Source: Euglena gracilis | Taxonomy: Eukaryota; Euglenida; Euglenophyceae; Euglenales | DNA: 64,000 bases | Reading direction: 5' to 3' | Assembly (NCBI GenBank): GCA_039621445.1 | Contig: CP154954.1 | Span: 5,619,919 to 5,683,918 of the forward strand | Shown here: positions 51,277 through 62,086 of the stretch, in pieces | Layout of the letters: each line of letters opens with the position of its first letter | Numbering within the stretch: the first letter of the stretch is position 1 | Notes under the pieces: model-generated | What the model was told of the DNA's origin: nothing | The model's database searches: none | The model's input: only the letters and a program-made list of their open reading frames with translations | Position numbers and translations under genes: made by a program

Positions 51277-53016
51277 GCGACATTAGTCGGACCCTCGAAA
51301 AAAAAAAGAAAATTGAACAAAAAAAGCGAAGAAATCCAGAAAATCATTATGAAACTCGAACGAAAATGAGAATCCTTCACTGATGTTTTGAGAAAGGGAA
51401 TGATGAATCGCCTATGCCCCTCGCTTGTGTTACCTTGCCACAAAAACAAGGTACACGGCACCACTTAGCGGCTCCACAGAAATGTTCGGTAAACGTCCCC
51501 CCCAAAAATGTCCAAAAAATCCATGCCCCCCCCCCCCCCACAGGTTGGGGGCCTAAAAAAAAAATGACAAGAGAGAAAATTGCCACGAACTCTGTGAAAT
51601 TCATTCAAAATTAAACGAAAACTTGGCTAGCGCCCCCCCCCCCCATCGAAAACCCATCGTGGGGAGAGTTCTGACTTTGTGCCCCCGGAGGGATAATTTT
51701 GGAGGGAAAATTTGCCCCCCCCCCCGAACGTTCGGCTTGACCGCTTTGGGGAGAGTTCGGACAGCACCCCCCCCCCCGGGCGCTTGTGTCTTCCTTTCTC
51801 ATGGCATACAAAAAAACCTGGGTTCTTGGATTGGAAGGCATTCTCTTGCACAACTCACTCCTCGCGGACATCTGAAATGTTCTCAATCCTTCATAAATGA
51901 AATATGATACACCACGCGAAGACCTTGTGTATAGTTATTTTTTTGAATTTCACCGGAATACATCAACTGAAAAATAATGGGACATGGGAATGGGAATGGG
52001 CGCCCCCCCCCCAACCGAAACACGTTTGGAGGGAGCTCACCCAAAAATCGGAGAAAATTCAGCCCCCCCCCCCCCGCATCCACGGAGAAGGTGAGGCTTC
52101 TTCCCCTTTGCAACATTCACCAATGACTCGGAATCCGTGCACATCATCAAAACTCCATACACTTCGAGCCGCTCTCCTACAGGGGCTATGGCTCAACATT
52201 GAAAAAAAAATACAAATCCTTCGGTCCTCCTTTCCATTCACGGTATGGGAAGGTGAGGTGAGGTTGGGGTGAGGAATATAGGCAGCGGGGCTCGGGGCTC
52301 GGGTAGCGTGTGATGGGGTCGTTCATAAAGAGGAAAGCCCCAACGGGGCTGGGCTATGGACAAATTGGGTCGTGGTGTATTCGGTTGGTTGGGTAAAATC
52401 TCCTCGTCTCCTCGCTCCTTGCCTCGTCTCCTCGCTCCTTGCTTCGTCTCCTCGCTCCTTGCTCCTTGCTGTGGTGTGCGCTCGCAATTTTCCCTTGGGG
52501 CTCCCTTGGGCGTGCTTGGGGCCTCCAAGTCCTCAAAACCTGTGAGAGCAAAGCGAAAGAAAAGAGCAAGCACAAAATATGCAGGGAAAGAGAGAGAGAA
52601 AGAGAGATAATTCATCATATGCCCGAGAAATCAAAACATATGAGAATCGTGGATTCAATAACAAAACATGTGATGCACAAGCAATGCATATGTAGCACAC
52701 AAATAACTCGCCGAAACAGCACTTCGCCCGATTCAAAACAAGAGCCTCAAACATTTGGGCTCCCCCATCCAAAAAAAAAGGAAAATGAACCGAGCCTTCA
52801 ACTTTCGGCTCACTAGGGTTTCAAAGATTTTTTTCAATTCCGACATCAAATCGACCCCTAGATTTTTCTTCGAGCAACACCTTACCAACTCCTCACTAAA
52901 CCGGTGTATAAAATTCCTCTCCAAGTTTCCTCCCCATCATTATACCCAACCCATTTTGTGAGGAACTCCCAGGTTCCCCCCCTCTGGCGATGATTCAGAA
53001 TTTTTTTCTACACTCA
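51277..53016 (-). other. Long 3' non-coding region of element E
   Basis: About 1.7 kb separates the integrase stop from the polypurine tract. It contains C-runs, a triple CTCCTCGCTCCTTGC unit of about 20 bp (52404-52468) and a GA-rich tract (52586-52608). No coding motif was recognised. Such a gap is long for an LTR element and could hold a lost ORF. Confidence 0.45.
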
Positions 53017-54284
53017 TCAGGCATTGCTTCTTCCTCTTTTTCGGTTCTTTTCGGTTCTTTTGAAAAAGAACAAAGGAACCCCCTCACCAAAAACTTCAGG
53101 CTCTTTGTCCTCCTTAAGGAAACTACGGTGAGTCTTAATTTCCATCCCGGGCTTAATTTCAATGACGTAACTCCTCTCCCCCTCCCCGGCTTTGATAATC
53201 CCAGGTCCAATCCATCTGGAATCCAATTTTTCGCCGGATCCTTCGGGTCTCCTATACGACACTTGGGTTCCTAATTTTAAGGGCACCAACTCCCTCCTCC
53301 CTTGGTTGACCCAACTCGCTTGAACCCAATGTTTGTGGTTGAGAACTTTTGCAACTTTCTCATCCATCTCCCTCATTCGGCGAACAAAACTTTGAGCGTC
53401 CTCACACTCCTTTGTTGGTTCATAGGGTATCCCCCCAATGGGTCCCCTTCCGAACAAAAATTCGTAAGGACTAAAACCACTCTCCCCCTTGGTGTCATGA
53501 ATACGATCCAAAAGTTGGGGAAGAGCTTCCACCCAATTCTATTTTTCCTCCACAAACAACTTTCGGAGGACTTCCAAAATTTGTTGACCGGCTCTTTCCA
53601 CCCTCCCATTCGCTTGGTGGTGGTAAGCTTGGGAAAATGCCTGTCTAATCCCCATGAGTGAACCCATGAGTGCAACCATGTGTTGACAAAATGGCTCCCT
53701 TGGTCACTTGAAATTATTGAGGGTACTCCAAAAGGTTTCCATTGGGGCTTAAGCATTTCCTTGGAAAACTTTGCACCCGTTAATCCCTTATCAAAACATG
53801 GTATGGCTACAATCCAACCGGAATGTCGGTCCACACAAACAGCCATTGTGTTGTATTCCCCCCCCTCGTACAACACCTTTGGCATTTTGAAAAGATCAAT
53901 TGCCACACTTACCATGGGTTCGGGTGGTATGGTTGTTGAATCAATGGGTCCTTTCAATGTCTCCCACCGCGAGCTTGCTTGACACGTTGTGCAATTTTTG
54001 CTACAACTGTCGGTGAAAACTTTTGCCTTCTTTTCATCGGCCCATGCATACCTCAAATTGACGTGTCTCCACACCTTTTCCCCACCTACATGTCCAAGGA
54101 ACTTGTGGTTTTCAAGGATGATCATTTCTTGAAAACCCAATGGAACGCACAACTCCTCTTCCACAAACATTTGGTTTTTGTGCACTTTCACCCCCTTTGG
54201 CCACTCACCATTTTCTTGCGTTGCTTGCCAAATTTCCCTCCAAGTGGGGCATTCGGTATACGAACCACCCAATCTCTCTCCCAA
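53017..54284 (-). pseudogene. Element E integrase
   Basis: Zinc-binding residues are in ILENHKFLGHVGGEKVW and CSKNCTTCQASSRW. The catalytic triad is VSVAIDLFKM, IISSDQGSHFVN, and the Glu in HHQANGRVERAGQQ (near 53610). A GPY/F-type module follows (RWIGPGIIKAGEGERSYVIE). The frame changes near 53640 and 53540. There is no chromodomain, unlike copies A and B; the tail is basic (KRTEKNRKRGRSNA). Confidence 0.8.
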
Positions 54285-54616
54285 ACTGATTTTGTTAGCT
54301 TAGGGGTTGCGCTTGGAGTTGGCACGGCCGCAACTTCTCCCGTTCCCCCGTTCGGTAACTCATCAGTCGGAAGTTTTTTGCTGGTCACCAAATTTTCCGC
54401 AGGGTCCACTCCATCCCAAAAGGTAACTCTCCTCTTACCCTTTTTCGAACCAAAACTCCTAGGCCCTTGTGAGTGAGTGTCTTCGGTGGTGTTTGTTCCT
54501 CTCGGACTTTCGACACTCTCGGGACCCCTCCCTGATGCATCATCCACAAAATTAGGTGCCACCTCTTTTCCACTGCACGTTACCGCCCCCCTTATCCACA
54601 AGTTACGAGCGTTAGT
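54285..54616 (-). other. Element E RNase H to integrase linker
   Basis: A hydrophilic Ser/Thr/Lys-rich stretch (SPRGTNTTEDTHSQGPRSFG, GSKKGKRRVTFWDGVDPAEN) joins RNase H to the integrase zinc domain. It has no recognised fold and contains a possible nuclear-localisation cluster, KKGKRR. Confidence 0.4.
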
Positions 54617-55143
54617 CTAAATTTTGACTTTGACCAACAAGCAATTTTTCTCATCTTCCCTCTCCTCTCTTATGAGCTCCTCCATTTCCCTCTTATCTTC
54701 GGCCGAACCATGTTTACTAATGTCCCTTAGAGCTTGCGAAGCAGGGTATGCCCACCGACTTAAAATGTCGGCAATGGTGTTTTCCTTCCCCGGAATATAC
54801 CCCACTGTCAAATCGTATTTTGAAAAAATTTGGTGCCATCGTGCCCTCCTCCCCACCGGTCCACTTGGGGTGTCGAGCCTCCAAACTTTGGTGATCGGTC
54901 AACACCAAAATGGGTTGGAGACCAATCCAACTTTCCCATTTTTGGAGTGCCAAAATTATGGCATATGTCTCCAATTCCCGGGGGGGGGGTCCATTTTCTT
55001 TGCCCCTCGGTGAGTTTTCGGGACATAAAAGCAACAGGCACCGTTTTCTTGTCCAAAATATCCTGGGGTGTGGGCGTACCGTTTCCTTCTTTGAGTTGTT
55101 TTAAAGTTGCTCCTACGGCATACCCACTCGCATCAACTCTCAA
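54617..55143 (-). pseudogene. Element E RNase H
   Basis: MRVDASGYAVGATLKQLKEG carries the first catalytic Asp. VAFMSRKLTEGQRKW follows, then, in other frames, ELETYAIILALQKWESW, ILVLTDHQSLEA and IFSKYDLTVGYIPGKENTIA ending in DILSRW. Frame changes fall at the C/G run near 54979-54986 and near 54860. Confidence 0.8.
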
Positions 55144-55241
55144 AGCAAAGGGTTTATCGGGGTCTACCCTTTGAAGAATTAATTCGGGAACACAACCGTT
55201 TCTTTAACTCCTCAAATGCTTCGCGTTCAACCTCCCCGAAT

Positions 55242-56426
55242 TCAACCCATTTTTTTGCTCCCTTTCTTGCCTTCCTCCCTAGACACCTTCAACTTATCTT
55301 GCAAAGGTGCCGCAACTTGGGCATACATGTGTATGTAGGTGTTGTAATAATTTGTGAAGCCGAGGAAAGCCCTTAAGGCCGTTATGGTGGTTGGAACCTC
55401 CCATTTTTCAATGGCACGTAATTTGCCGGGGGCCGGCCGACGCATGCCATGCCCCAAAATCTGGCCACACAATTCCACTTCTTTGATGAATAATTCCGCT
55501 TTTTTTGGGTCCACTACAAAAATTTCCTCGGCGAGTAAATCCAACACCCTACACAAATCCCTTTTGTGTGCCTCGAGGAGATCCTCCTCCTCCACGAAGG
55601 TGGTCCCTACCAAAATGTCATCAATGTATGGGGTAGCAATATCCCTTACGGGTGCTAAACGGTCATCCATCATTTGTTGAAATTGTTGTGAGGCATTGGT
55701 TAACCCCATTACATTTACCCTCCATTGGTAAAGACTCTTTGGTGTGAAGGAGGAAGTTATAGGCCTACTATCCGGGTGAAGCGGCTGTTGGTGAAAGGCT
55801 TGTTTTAAATCCAAAATGGAGAACATTTGGTTTGCGCCATGCTTCACCAGGATGTCTTCGATTTTCGGAAGAGGGTAGTTGCATCTACGGGATTGACTGT
55901 TGGGTCCCCTCATGTCAAAAACCCCCCTCCGAGGAAAATCGGCTGACTTTTTGGGCTCGGGGAAAGTTTGTTGGAGCCATTCTGATTTTTTTGTTGTGGC
56001 TGGCTCGATGAATTGGACATCGATCCAATCTTGAGTGATTTTTTCCAAAGCTTCTTTTCGTTCCCCGAGCATGAAAAATGGTTTTTGTCGGGTGGACCGC
56101 GCTCCTTCTTGCAAAGGTGTGAATACATAACCATATGGTCCTCTTACGGGTGGGTCGGGTTGTACCTTATACCGAAATACGGTTCCACCATACCTTCCAA
56201 AAATGTCCTCTCTTAGCTCCCTTATTCTCTCTTCCTCTTTAGATTCCGTTTCATTATTCCCCTCCCCCTCCCGTGCAATAATCATTTTGCGAATTGGTAG
56301 GGGGTTTTCATTTGCAATCTCCAAATTCTTTCCCAAAATTTTGAGCGAGTGTTCGTCCAAGGCTTGTCCCCTTTGATCAAAACCCTCCATAGGAAGTTGG
56401 AAACCAAACTTTTCCAAATTTGTCAC
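55242..56426 (-). CDS. Element E reverse transcriptase
   Basis: A 394-codon open frame runs from MTNLEKFGFQLPMEGFDQRG. RT boxes are YKVQPDPPVRGPYGYVFTP, RRGVFDMRGPNSQSRRCNYP, FSILDLKQAFHQQPLHPDSR, the YIDD catalytic motif in ATPYIDDILVGTTF (near 55620) and ALRAFLGFTNYYNTYIHMYA at the thumb. It shares the Ty3/gypsy pattern of copies A and B but is clearly a different lineage. The frame ends shortly before RNase H, which lies in another frame. Confidence 0.85.
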   Translation of the reverse strand: MTNLEKFGFQLPMEGFDQRGQALDEHSLKILGKNLEIANENPLPIRKMIIAREGEGNNETESKEEERIRELREDIFGRYGGTVFRYKVQPDPPVRGPYGYVFTPLQEGARSTRQKPFFMLGERKEALEKITQDWIDVQFIEPATTKKSEWLQQTFPEPKKSADFPRRGVFDMRGPNSQSRRCNYPLPKIEDILVKHGANQMFSILDLKQAFHQQPLHPDSRPITSSFTPKSLYQWRVNVMGLTNASQQFQQMMDDRLAPVRDIATPYIDDILVGTTFVEEEDLLEAHKRDLCRVLDLLAEEIFVVDPKKAELFIKEVELCGQILGHGMRRPAPGKLRAIEKWEVPTTITALRAFLGFTNYYNTYIHMYAQVAAPLQDKLKVSREEGKKGSKKMG

Positions 56427-56870
56427 CCCCCCCCCTTTGGGTTAGTGTGTTAGGGACTTTTCCTTGTCGTTTTCTCCCATGATCTCTCACACCGAACAAA
56501 AATGTCAACTTGGGTTCCTCCACTGCCAAAGCACGATGATGTTGAAAAATTCCAATTTTTGTTTGCACAAGCCATGGGTATGACAAAATTGCGTCCAATT
56601 TGATATTGACATCATAAATTCCACATCGTACTCAAAATCTGTGGGTGGGGTATTATCGTTCACATCCCCTTGCAATTTCATGATCACCTTAGTGCACCTC
56701 CACCCACCACTCAAGGCTTGACCGTCAGCGGTTTCAAACCTCAAGGGGTGTTCGGCCGAATACTCACCAACCCTTGCCTTATGAGGTTAACCTCCGCACC
56801 GGTGTCTACCAAAACGTCCATGTTTTGTTCTTCCCCGTTTCCCAAAACAACCCTTGTCCGAATCAAAAGT
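56377..56870 (-). pseudogene. Element E retropepsin
   Basis: NMDVLVDTGAEVNLIRQG (near 56770-56825) is the active-site segment. After a frame change, FEYDVEFM and then, in a third frame, MDAILSYPWLVQTKIGIFQH form the second half. The gag-pol precursor is its expected substrate. Confidence 0.8.
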
Positions 56871-56989
56871 TGTTGGTCCTTGTAAAATTTCTCAATACCT
56901 GTGGTTGGGTATCTCTTTTTAACCATCCCTGATTTCAAATGTACCACCTTTGGTGAATTGGGGTTGCTAGTGTTGGCGGGGGGCTTATT

Positions 56990-57354
56990 ACCCTCTATCC
57001 ACAAGGCCCAAACTCCCCACCTCACACCCCCCATTGGTTTCCCATCGACCTCAAAAAGCTTGGTTCCGGGTGGAAAGTACAACTTTTTTGTTGCCTTCCG
57101 AACAAGTTCTCTCACCCAACCTCTGTTCCAATCGGGTAAAATGCAAATGGCATCACAAGGGTCTTTTGCTATTTCTTTGCCACCTTTGGCCACAATGACC
57201 AGGGAGGGTTCAACCAAACCGTGCCTCCCCCTCCCCATGGTACCGCCAAAGCATTTTCCTTCTCGGTCAAATATGACGTGCACTGATAATTTTGGGTAGA
57301 AGGAAAACAATCCAGCTCGGCCCTCCTTTGAAAATTCTCCTCAATCATTTGCAC
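56990..57354 (-). pseudogene. Element E Dam-like (N6-adenine methyltransferase-related) module
   Basis: AELDCFPSTQNYQCTSYLTE, NALAVPWGGGGTVWLNPPWS (NPPW encoded at 57199-57210) and, after a one-base-type frame change near 57170, DAICILPDWNRGWVRELVRK, LYFPPGTKLFEVDGKPMGG and VRWGVWALWI follow each other. This is the pattern of Dam-type phage and DIRS methyltransferases: D/N of the substrate-binding region, NPPW/Y catalytic motif, then a LP-W strand. The NPPW is intact. It lies between the cytosine methyltransferase and protease. Confidence 0.75.
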
Positions 57355-57448
57355 AAATGAATTTCGAACGGCATAGTCCTCACGTTTGAAAGAAAATTTC
57401 TCCTCCTTAAAATCAAGGGTCGAAAGAAGGTACTCGGTACCAACTTCT

Positions 57449-58364
57449 CAGGTACTCTCCATTTTTGTTAAGTGCTCACCCTCATTCCATTTCCTCCCAA
57501 TTGTTCTTTGTGAACCAACCCACCCCCCTCAGTCACAGTCAAATGGGGGCAGGTTTTCCCATCACAAAGTTTGTCCTTCAAACTCAACAAATTTTGACTC
57601 CCCCAAATACGAGTGGGTTTCTGACATCACCAGTCGGAAAATTGACAATAATCCACGTCAATGAAATTCAAATTTTGCACACAATGCCTTTTTGGCAAAA
57701 GTCCCGTTCGGGGATTTTCAATCCACCATAATTTGGGCTGAAAATACTCCACAATTTCCAAAGTTTTTGTCACAAGTTGGTCTGCCCATTCCAAATTTCT
57801 TTCTCCCACCGTCTTAGCACGGCTATACTCCGTGCAAGGCACACTTGCCGTTATGACTTGAAAATATCCATGGGGGTATTTTTGATAATTCCACTCCAGA
57901 ATATCCGTGACGTGGGTTGGGTGAAATTTTGGGTTCACATCCAAGGATACCACCTGGTACCCGTTTTCCTCCAAACACCTCCCAACAGACCCTTTTCCCG
58001 AAAACAAATCCAACGCCTTGGGAACTTTCCAACTTCCCACACCTTTGATGGATGGTCTTTCGCTCAAACAACCATAATAATTGTTGAACCTGGGCCGTGC
58101 ACTCTCCTGGCTTGCACACCTGGTCCACGGTTTGCCCTTCCTCGACACAGGCTGCCATTGGCCACTCAAGGCCTCAAAGCTCAAGGCCACTTGTCTTCTC
58201 GAGTTGGCTGTCGAGCATGAACTCATTGAAAGCATTGAATTGGCACCGTTGCTCGTCTTCGATATTGCACACTCTTCATTGCCTGATTTGGAACCTGAGG
58301 TGAAGGGATTGGAATCTCCACCACGGTAATATCCTCTATGTGAAGATGTGGTTGGGTTATGCAA
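57449..58364 (-). pseudogene. Element E C5-cytosine methyltransferase-like domain
   Basis: The frame 58364-57627 (245 codons) contains motif I KALDLFSGKGSVGRCLEENG (residues 116-135), the acidic motif II VVSLDVNP, the catalytic Pro-Cys in ITASVPCTEYSRAKT (Cys 177) and motif VI LWWIENPRTGLL (Glu 216). It stops at a TGA (57627-57629) after VDYCQFSDW. The same frame continues as CQKPTRIWGSQNLLSLKDKL and CDGKTCPHLTVTEGG to a TGA at 57449. That looks like the rest of the domain, so the first TGA is probably a mutation. The family methylates cytosine in DNA using S-adenosylmethionine. The fold resembles phage and giant-virus CTEYS-type enzymes more than DNMT1/DNMT3. Residues 1-115 are low-complexity and may be Gag tail. 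Confidence 0.8.
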
Positions 58365-58800
58365 AATACTTTAGGGGTGTTCGATGCCCGAGGATGTAAA
58401 CCCCTCAAAAACATGACCCCGGCGTCCCTGATGACGAATAGGGCGGGCAACCGTTGGTGTTGTGTTATTGTTATTGCCCTTCCCCCCTTTGGCACCGAAA
58501 TTCTGGTCAAAACCTTTGACCTTCCCTCTTCCCTTACCACCCTTCCCCTTGTACCCCTGTTGGTTACCCCCATACCATTGGGAGTTATTTGCCCCATGTC
58601 CCTGGGAATTATTCCCCCCTTTCCATTGGCTGCCATTACCATACGGCTGAAAATTGTTTCTGTTCCACGGGGCTTGTCTAGCAACATCACCCCCACCACC
58701 GGTCTTTGCACATTGGGAGGGTTCTCCACCGTTGAAAGCCTTGAAGAATTGCTTGATGGCTGCACATTTGAAGATGAAACCGCAACAGATTGATCAGGTT
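58365..58800 (-). pseudogene. Element E nucleocapsid-like Gag tail
   Basis: One frame reads a Gly/Asn/Gln/Lys-rich stretch (NGSQWKGGNNSQGHGANNSQ, GYKGKGGKGRGKVKGFDQNF), typical of an RNA-binding Gag tail. It is out of frame with the preceding capsid region and with the methyltransferase. I see no clean CCHC knuckle. Confidence 0.55.
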
Positions 58801-59606
58801 TTGCTGTTTCGCTGATTTGTGATTTGCTTCTGGCTGGGGGAGGTGTGGTTGCCCTACCAGAGGTTGACCCTGGTGAACTCTTCCGACTCCCTGATTGCCT
58901 CCCCCCTCGATTTTCAGCACCCACCGACCTTGAACGCCTAAACCCTTGATATCCTGGGGATGAAACAGAACTTAGTAAGGCGTCATGCTTGTTTCTGAGT
59001 GTCAACTTCGTTTTCACGAGGTTGAAAATATCCTCGGTGGTCAAAATTGGTTCAATTTCCTGAAACAAAACGTTTGAATCGTCAAACTCTTTGCCATGAA
59101 AACTCTTGACTTTTTCAGGCAGAAATGTCAGGGAAAATGATTTCAAATTCTTCCTCGTAAATTTCCGACACTTTTGTGGGTCTTTTCCCAACTATTTTCC
59201 CCAGGCTTTCTGCAACCGTTTCTGAATTCCTGTTCCCTGGCATCTTTAGGCGTAAAGTTGGCTGATAATTCAGCCTCCTTTCCTCCTCATCTGAAACCCA
59301 TTTTAGGATGAATGGGGGAAGTTTCCGCACCAAAAGTCGTTTTTCTTCCCCCTCCCTGGCATCCTTAACCTTGCACTTGGCCATCTTGAAATTTGCCTGA
59401 GATTCAAGCCAGTGCTCAAGGGTAACTTTGCCTTGATTAAAAAGACTCACCTGTTGCCAAGTTTTCCTTGCCCCAGATTCCTGATTCTTCGAAAATGTCA
59501 TTTGCAGGTGACCCCACCCGGCATTAAAATTGATCCCCCCTTCCTTGATATGGAGCTTCAGAATTTGTTTTGCTCGTTTCGTCAAGACAATCCTCCAACA
59601 GAGCAA
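58801..59606 (-). pseudogene. Element E capsid-like Gag
   Basis: Frames 59606-59115 and 59191-58801 give KTWQQVSLFNQGKVTLEHWL, LPPFILKWVSDEEERRLN and LTTEDIFNLVKTKLTLRNKH, a helical segment of capsid type by position and composition. A Ser/Pro-rich linker (SRKSSPGSTSGRATTPPPAR) follows. Family assignment rests on position within the element. Confidence 0.55.
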
Positions 59607-59751
59607 CTTTCAAATCTTCACTCACTTCCCCCCCTGCAGAATTCAGTTTCCGTGAAAATGCTTGCCAATCCTCAGAAAATTGCTGCCAATCTTGAGATTT
59701 CCCTGTGAAATCTGGGATGTTGATCTGGGCGGCTGCCGACCATCAAGTAGT

Positions 59752-60943
59752 TCACAGGGGGGTGCATTTGCAATAAATCAGGTCAGTGGCAATTGTGCCT
59801 TTGGGGGGGCACCCCAGCGACCCCCAGTCATAAGTGTTGGTAACCCAGCGGTGCAGCATCTGTTGAGAATTTTGACTGCACCATGGCATCATTGGGGTCA
59901 CCCCCTTAACCCCGAAAATCCCAGATGATTGAGCCGGTGACACCCCCTTAATGCCAAAATTACCAGAATTCGGCTGATTTACTGTCTTGGGCTGGGCCAC
60001 TTCAGGTGCCTTGGGATCAATTTGCTGTGTTTTTTCGACTGAAATTTCCTGAACCCTCCCCTCCATGAAATCCAAACGAGTCTGCAAAGTTTGACACAGT
60101 TCTTGCAAACCCTCCCGTTGACTCTTTTCAGGCTGAAAATCTGTCTGCATGTTCATCAAAACTGTGAAAAATTGCTGTTTCACTCGATTTTCAATGTCAG
60201 TTTGCAATTTTTCAAAATGTTGTTCCTTTTGGGTTTGCCTCAGCTTTTCATCCATCATTTTCACCATCATAATTTCCATTTTTTTTTCTGACCTGGTCTG
60301 CCGTTTCCCTACGAACTTCCAGTTGAATTGTTGCTTCTGATTTTCCCAGCATTTCAACCACCTTATCCCAAGGCACCTGCTGGGTGCCCAGAAATTTCTT
60401 AATTGCTGTGATCCTGCCCCCCAGAGCTTTGCTCTCGTTTCTAGTTTCTTCAAATTGCTGCTGAATTTAGTGGGTTAAGGTCCCAAAACCTGACTTTGAT
60501 TCCTCCCCCACCATTTTCAGCCCAGCAGCGATTTCAGCAAATTTTCTGTCCACACCAGAGCATAGCTCACGATTTGCTTGTCGGATTGCCAAAATTTCCT
60601 TCTGAAAATCTGACTTAATTTGCTCAACAGAATGCAAACAAATTCCAACTTGCTCGACCAACCCACCTGGTGCAAACAATTTGTTTTGGACATCGTTTCC
60701 ATGGCTCTCAAGTTGTGCCAGCTCACCACCCAGAAAATCCCGTAATTGCTTCTCAAAATCATGAAATTTCCCTTCGATCTGCCTTTGAACTTCAATCCCC
60801 AAAAGTTGTTTGTGGCAGTTTGCAATGTTTTCCACAGCACTCCCCCCCCCAGCTGGAGGAAAGCATAATTCCTCCCCAGGTTGTGATTGAGAATCGGCTG
60901 GAAATTTTTGAGAAGAATTTGGCTGAAAAAAGCGCTCGAGCAC
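59752..60943 (-). pseudogene. Element E coiled-coil Gag region
   Basis: Two frames (60943-60467 and 60453-59752) are rich in heptad-like helices: VQRQIEGKFHDFEKQLRDFL, EQIKSDFQKEILAIRQANRE and KEQHFEKLQTDIENRVKQQF. The long coiled-coil Gag parallels that of copy B. The frame changes near 60460 at a stop. Confidence 0.6.
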
Positions 60944-61068
60944 AGAGAGGACTTTTGCATTTCATCCATGAAAATATGGAGAAATATGCTGCTGAAATGT
61001 GCAGCCAGTTTGAGCACGAAAAGCAAAAAAGTCAGGAGCAAATTCAGCAATCAGTCAGCCAATTTATT

Positions 61069-62086
61069 TTACGATGCCAGGAAGGGGGTTTGCACCAGAA
61101 AACTGAAACTCGCAGAAAAATCTGGCAGATTTTGCTCCAAACCCTGATTTCTGGGTGGTACCCAACCTGCAGCAATCAAAAAATCCTCCATTTCTCTCAA
61201 CCGATCTTGGTTTTGCGCACCCTCCCCCTCCGTTTCACAGTCACTTCCATACGACGGGGGGGATTCTGCCCACTGAACTAGATGGTTTTCCCCTTCTGGC
61301 TGTGAATTTTCCCTCTGTGCAGTTATCATCATTACGGGGAAACAGTTTACAGGGCGATCTCCTGATTTTTCAGACAAAAACTCTGAATTATCACCTGAGG
61401 CAACCTGTGAATGTGTAAAACCTGTGATTGTAAATGGCAGGGAGCTGAGAATTGATTGATTTGAGATTGAAGATTGATTGGCTGACCCTGCAGAAAAACC
61501 TGAATGATTCCATTCGCCCAGCTGACTTCGACCCACTGATTGAAACAACCCCTCAGATTCCACAGATTCTGCAGTTCTGACATTTTAAATTTCGGGGGCT
61601 GCTCTCCGAAAAATCTGGTGGCTGACCTGAAAAATTCTGTGATTCCACATTCACAGACTCAGCAAACTTTTTGGCCTCTGAAAACTCTGTCACCATGTCA
61701 AACTTTTCAGCAAGATTTGTGCTGGCTGTGCCAGCAAATTCGTCCGTGTTTTCTGGGCTGAAGAAAGTTTTGTCGACAGGGCTGGCAAAACATTCTCTGC
61801 TTGTCATGTTCAGGGAATTCGAAAACTTTTCACTGACGAAGTCATTGAATCCACTTCCGCCAACCATGTTCAGGGGTTCTGGTTTGTCATCATTCGAATC
61901 CAAAAATTCTTCACTGACAGAGTCAGTGAAGCAACCTCTGCGTACCATGTTCAGGGGTTCTGAAAACTCTTCACTGACAGGGTCAGTGAAGCCACCTCTG
62001 CTAACCATGTTCACACCCGGGCGCCCCCCCTGCGAGTGTCGGACCCGAGACCCCAGCCCCCCGGCCGGCTGCCTCGTCCCTGACAC
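61069..62086 (-). pseudogene. Element E N-terminal Gag with four internal repeats
   Basis: The frame from 62086 starts inside the LTR, crosses the primer site and holds four related blocks of 20-25 residues: NMVSRGGFTDPVSEEFSEPL, NMVRRGCFTDSVSEEFLDS, NMVGGSGFNDFVSEKFSNSL and NMTSRECFASPVDKTFFSPE. A second frame (61563-61069) continues with acidic, Ser-rich sequence (SYGSDCETEGEGAQNQDRLR). No known domain is seen. Confidence 0.55.
61991..62007 (-). promoter_or_regulatory. Primer-binding site of element E
   Basis: The minus strand reads TGGTTAGCAGAGGTGGC directly inside the 5' LTR. It matches the complement of initiator tRNA-Met (TGGTAGCAGAGG) with one inserted T. The same sequence is translated as MVSRGG in the Gag frame. 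Confidence 0.6.

Noticed and set aside
52356-52618. Open frames on both strands in the 3' region of element E
   Set aside because: They are created by the CTCCTCGCTCCTTGC tandem repeat and GA-rich tract; no env-like or other domain is visible.
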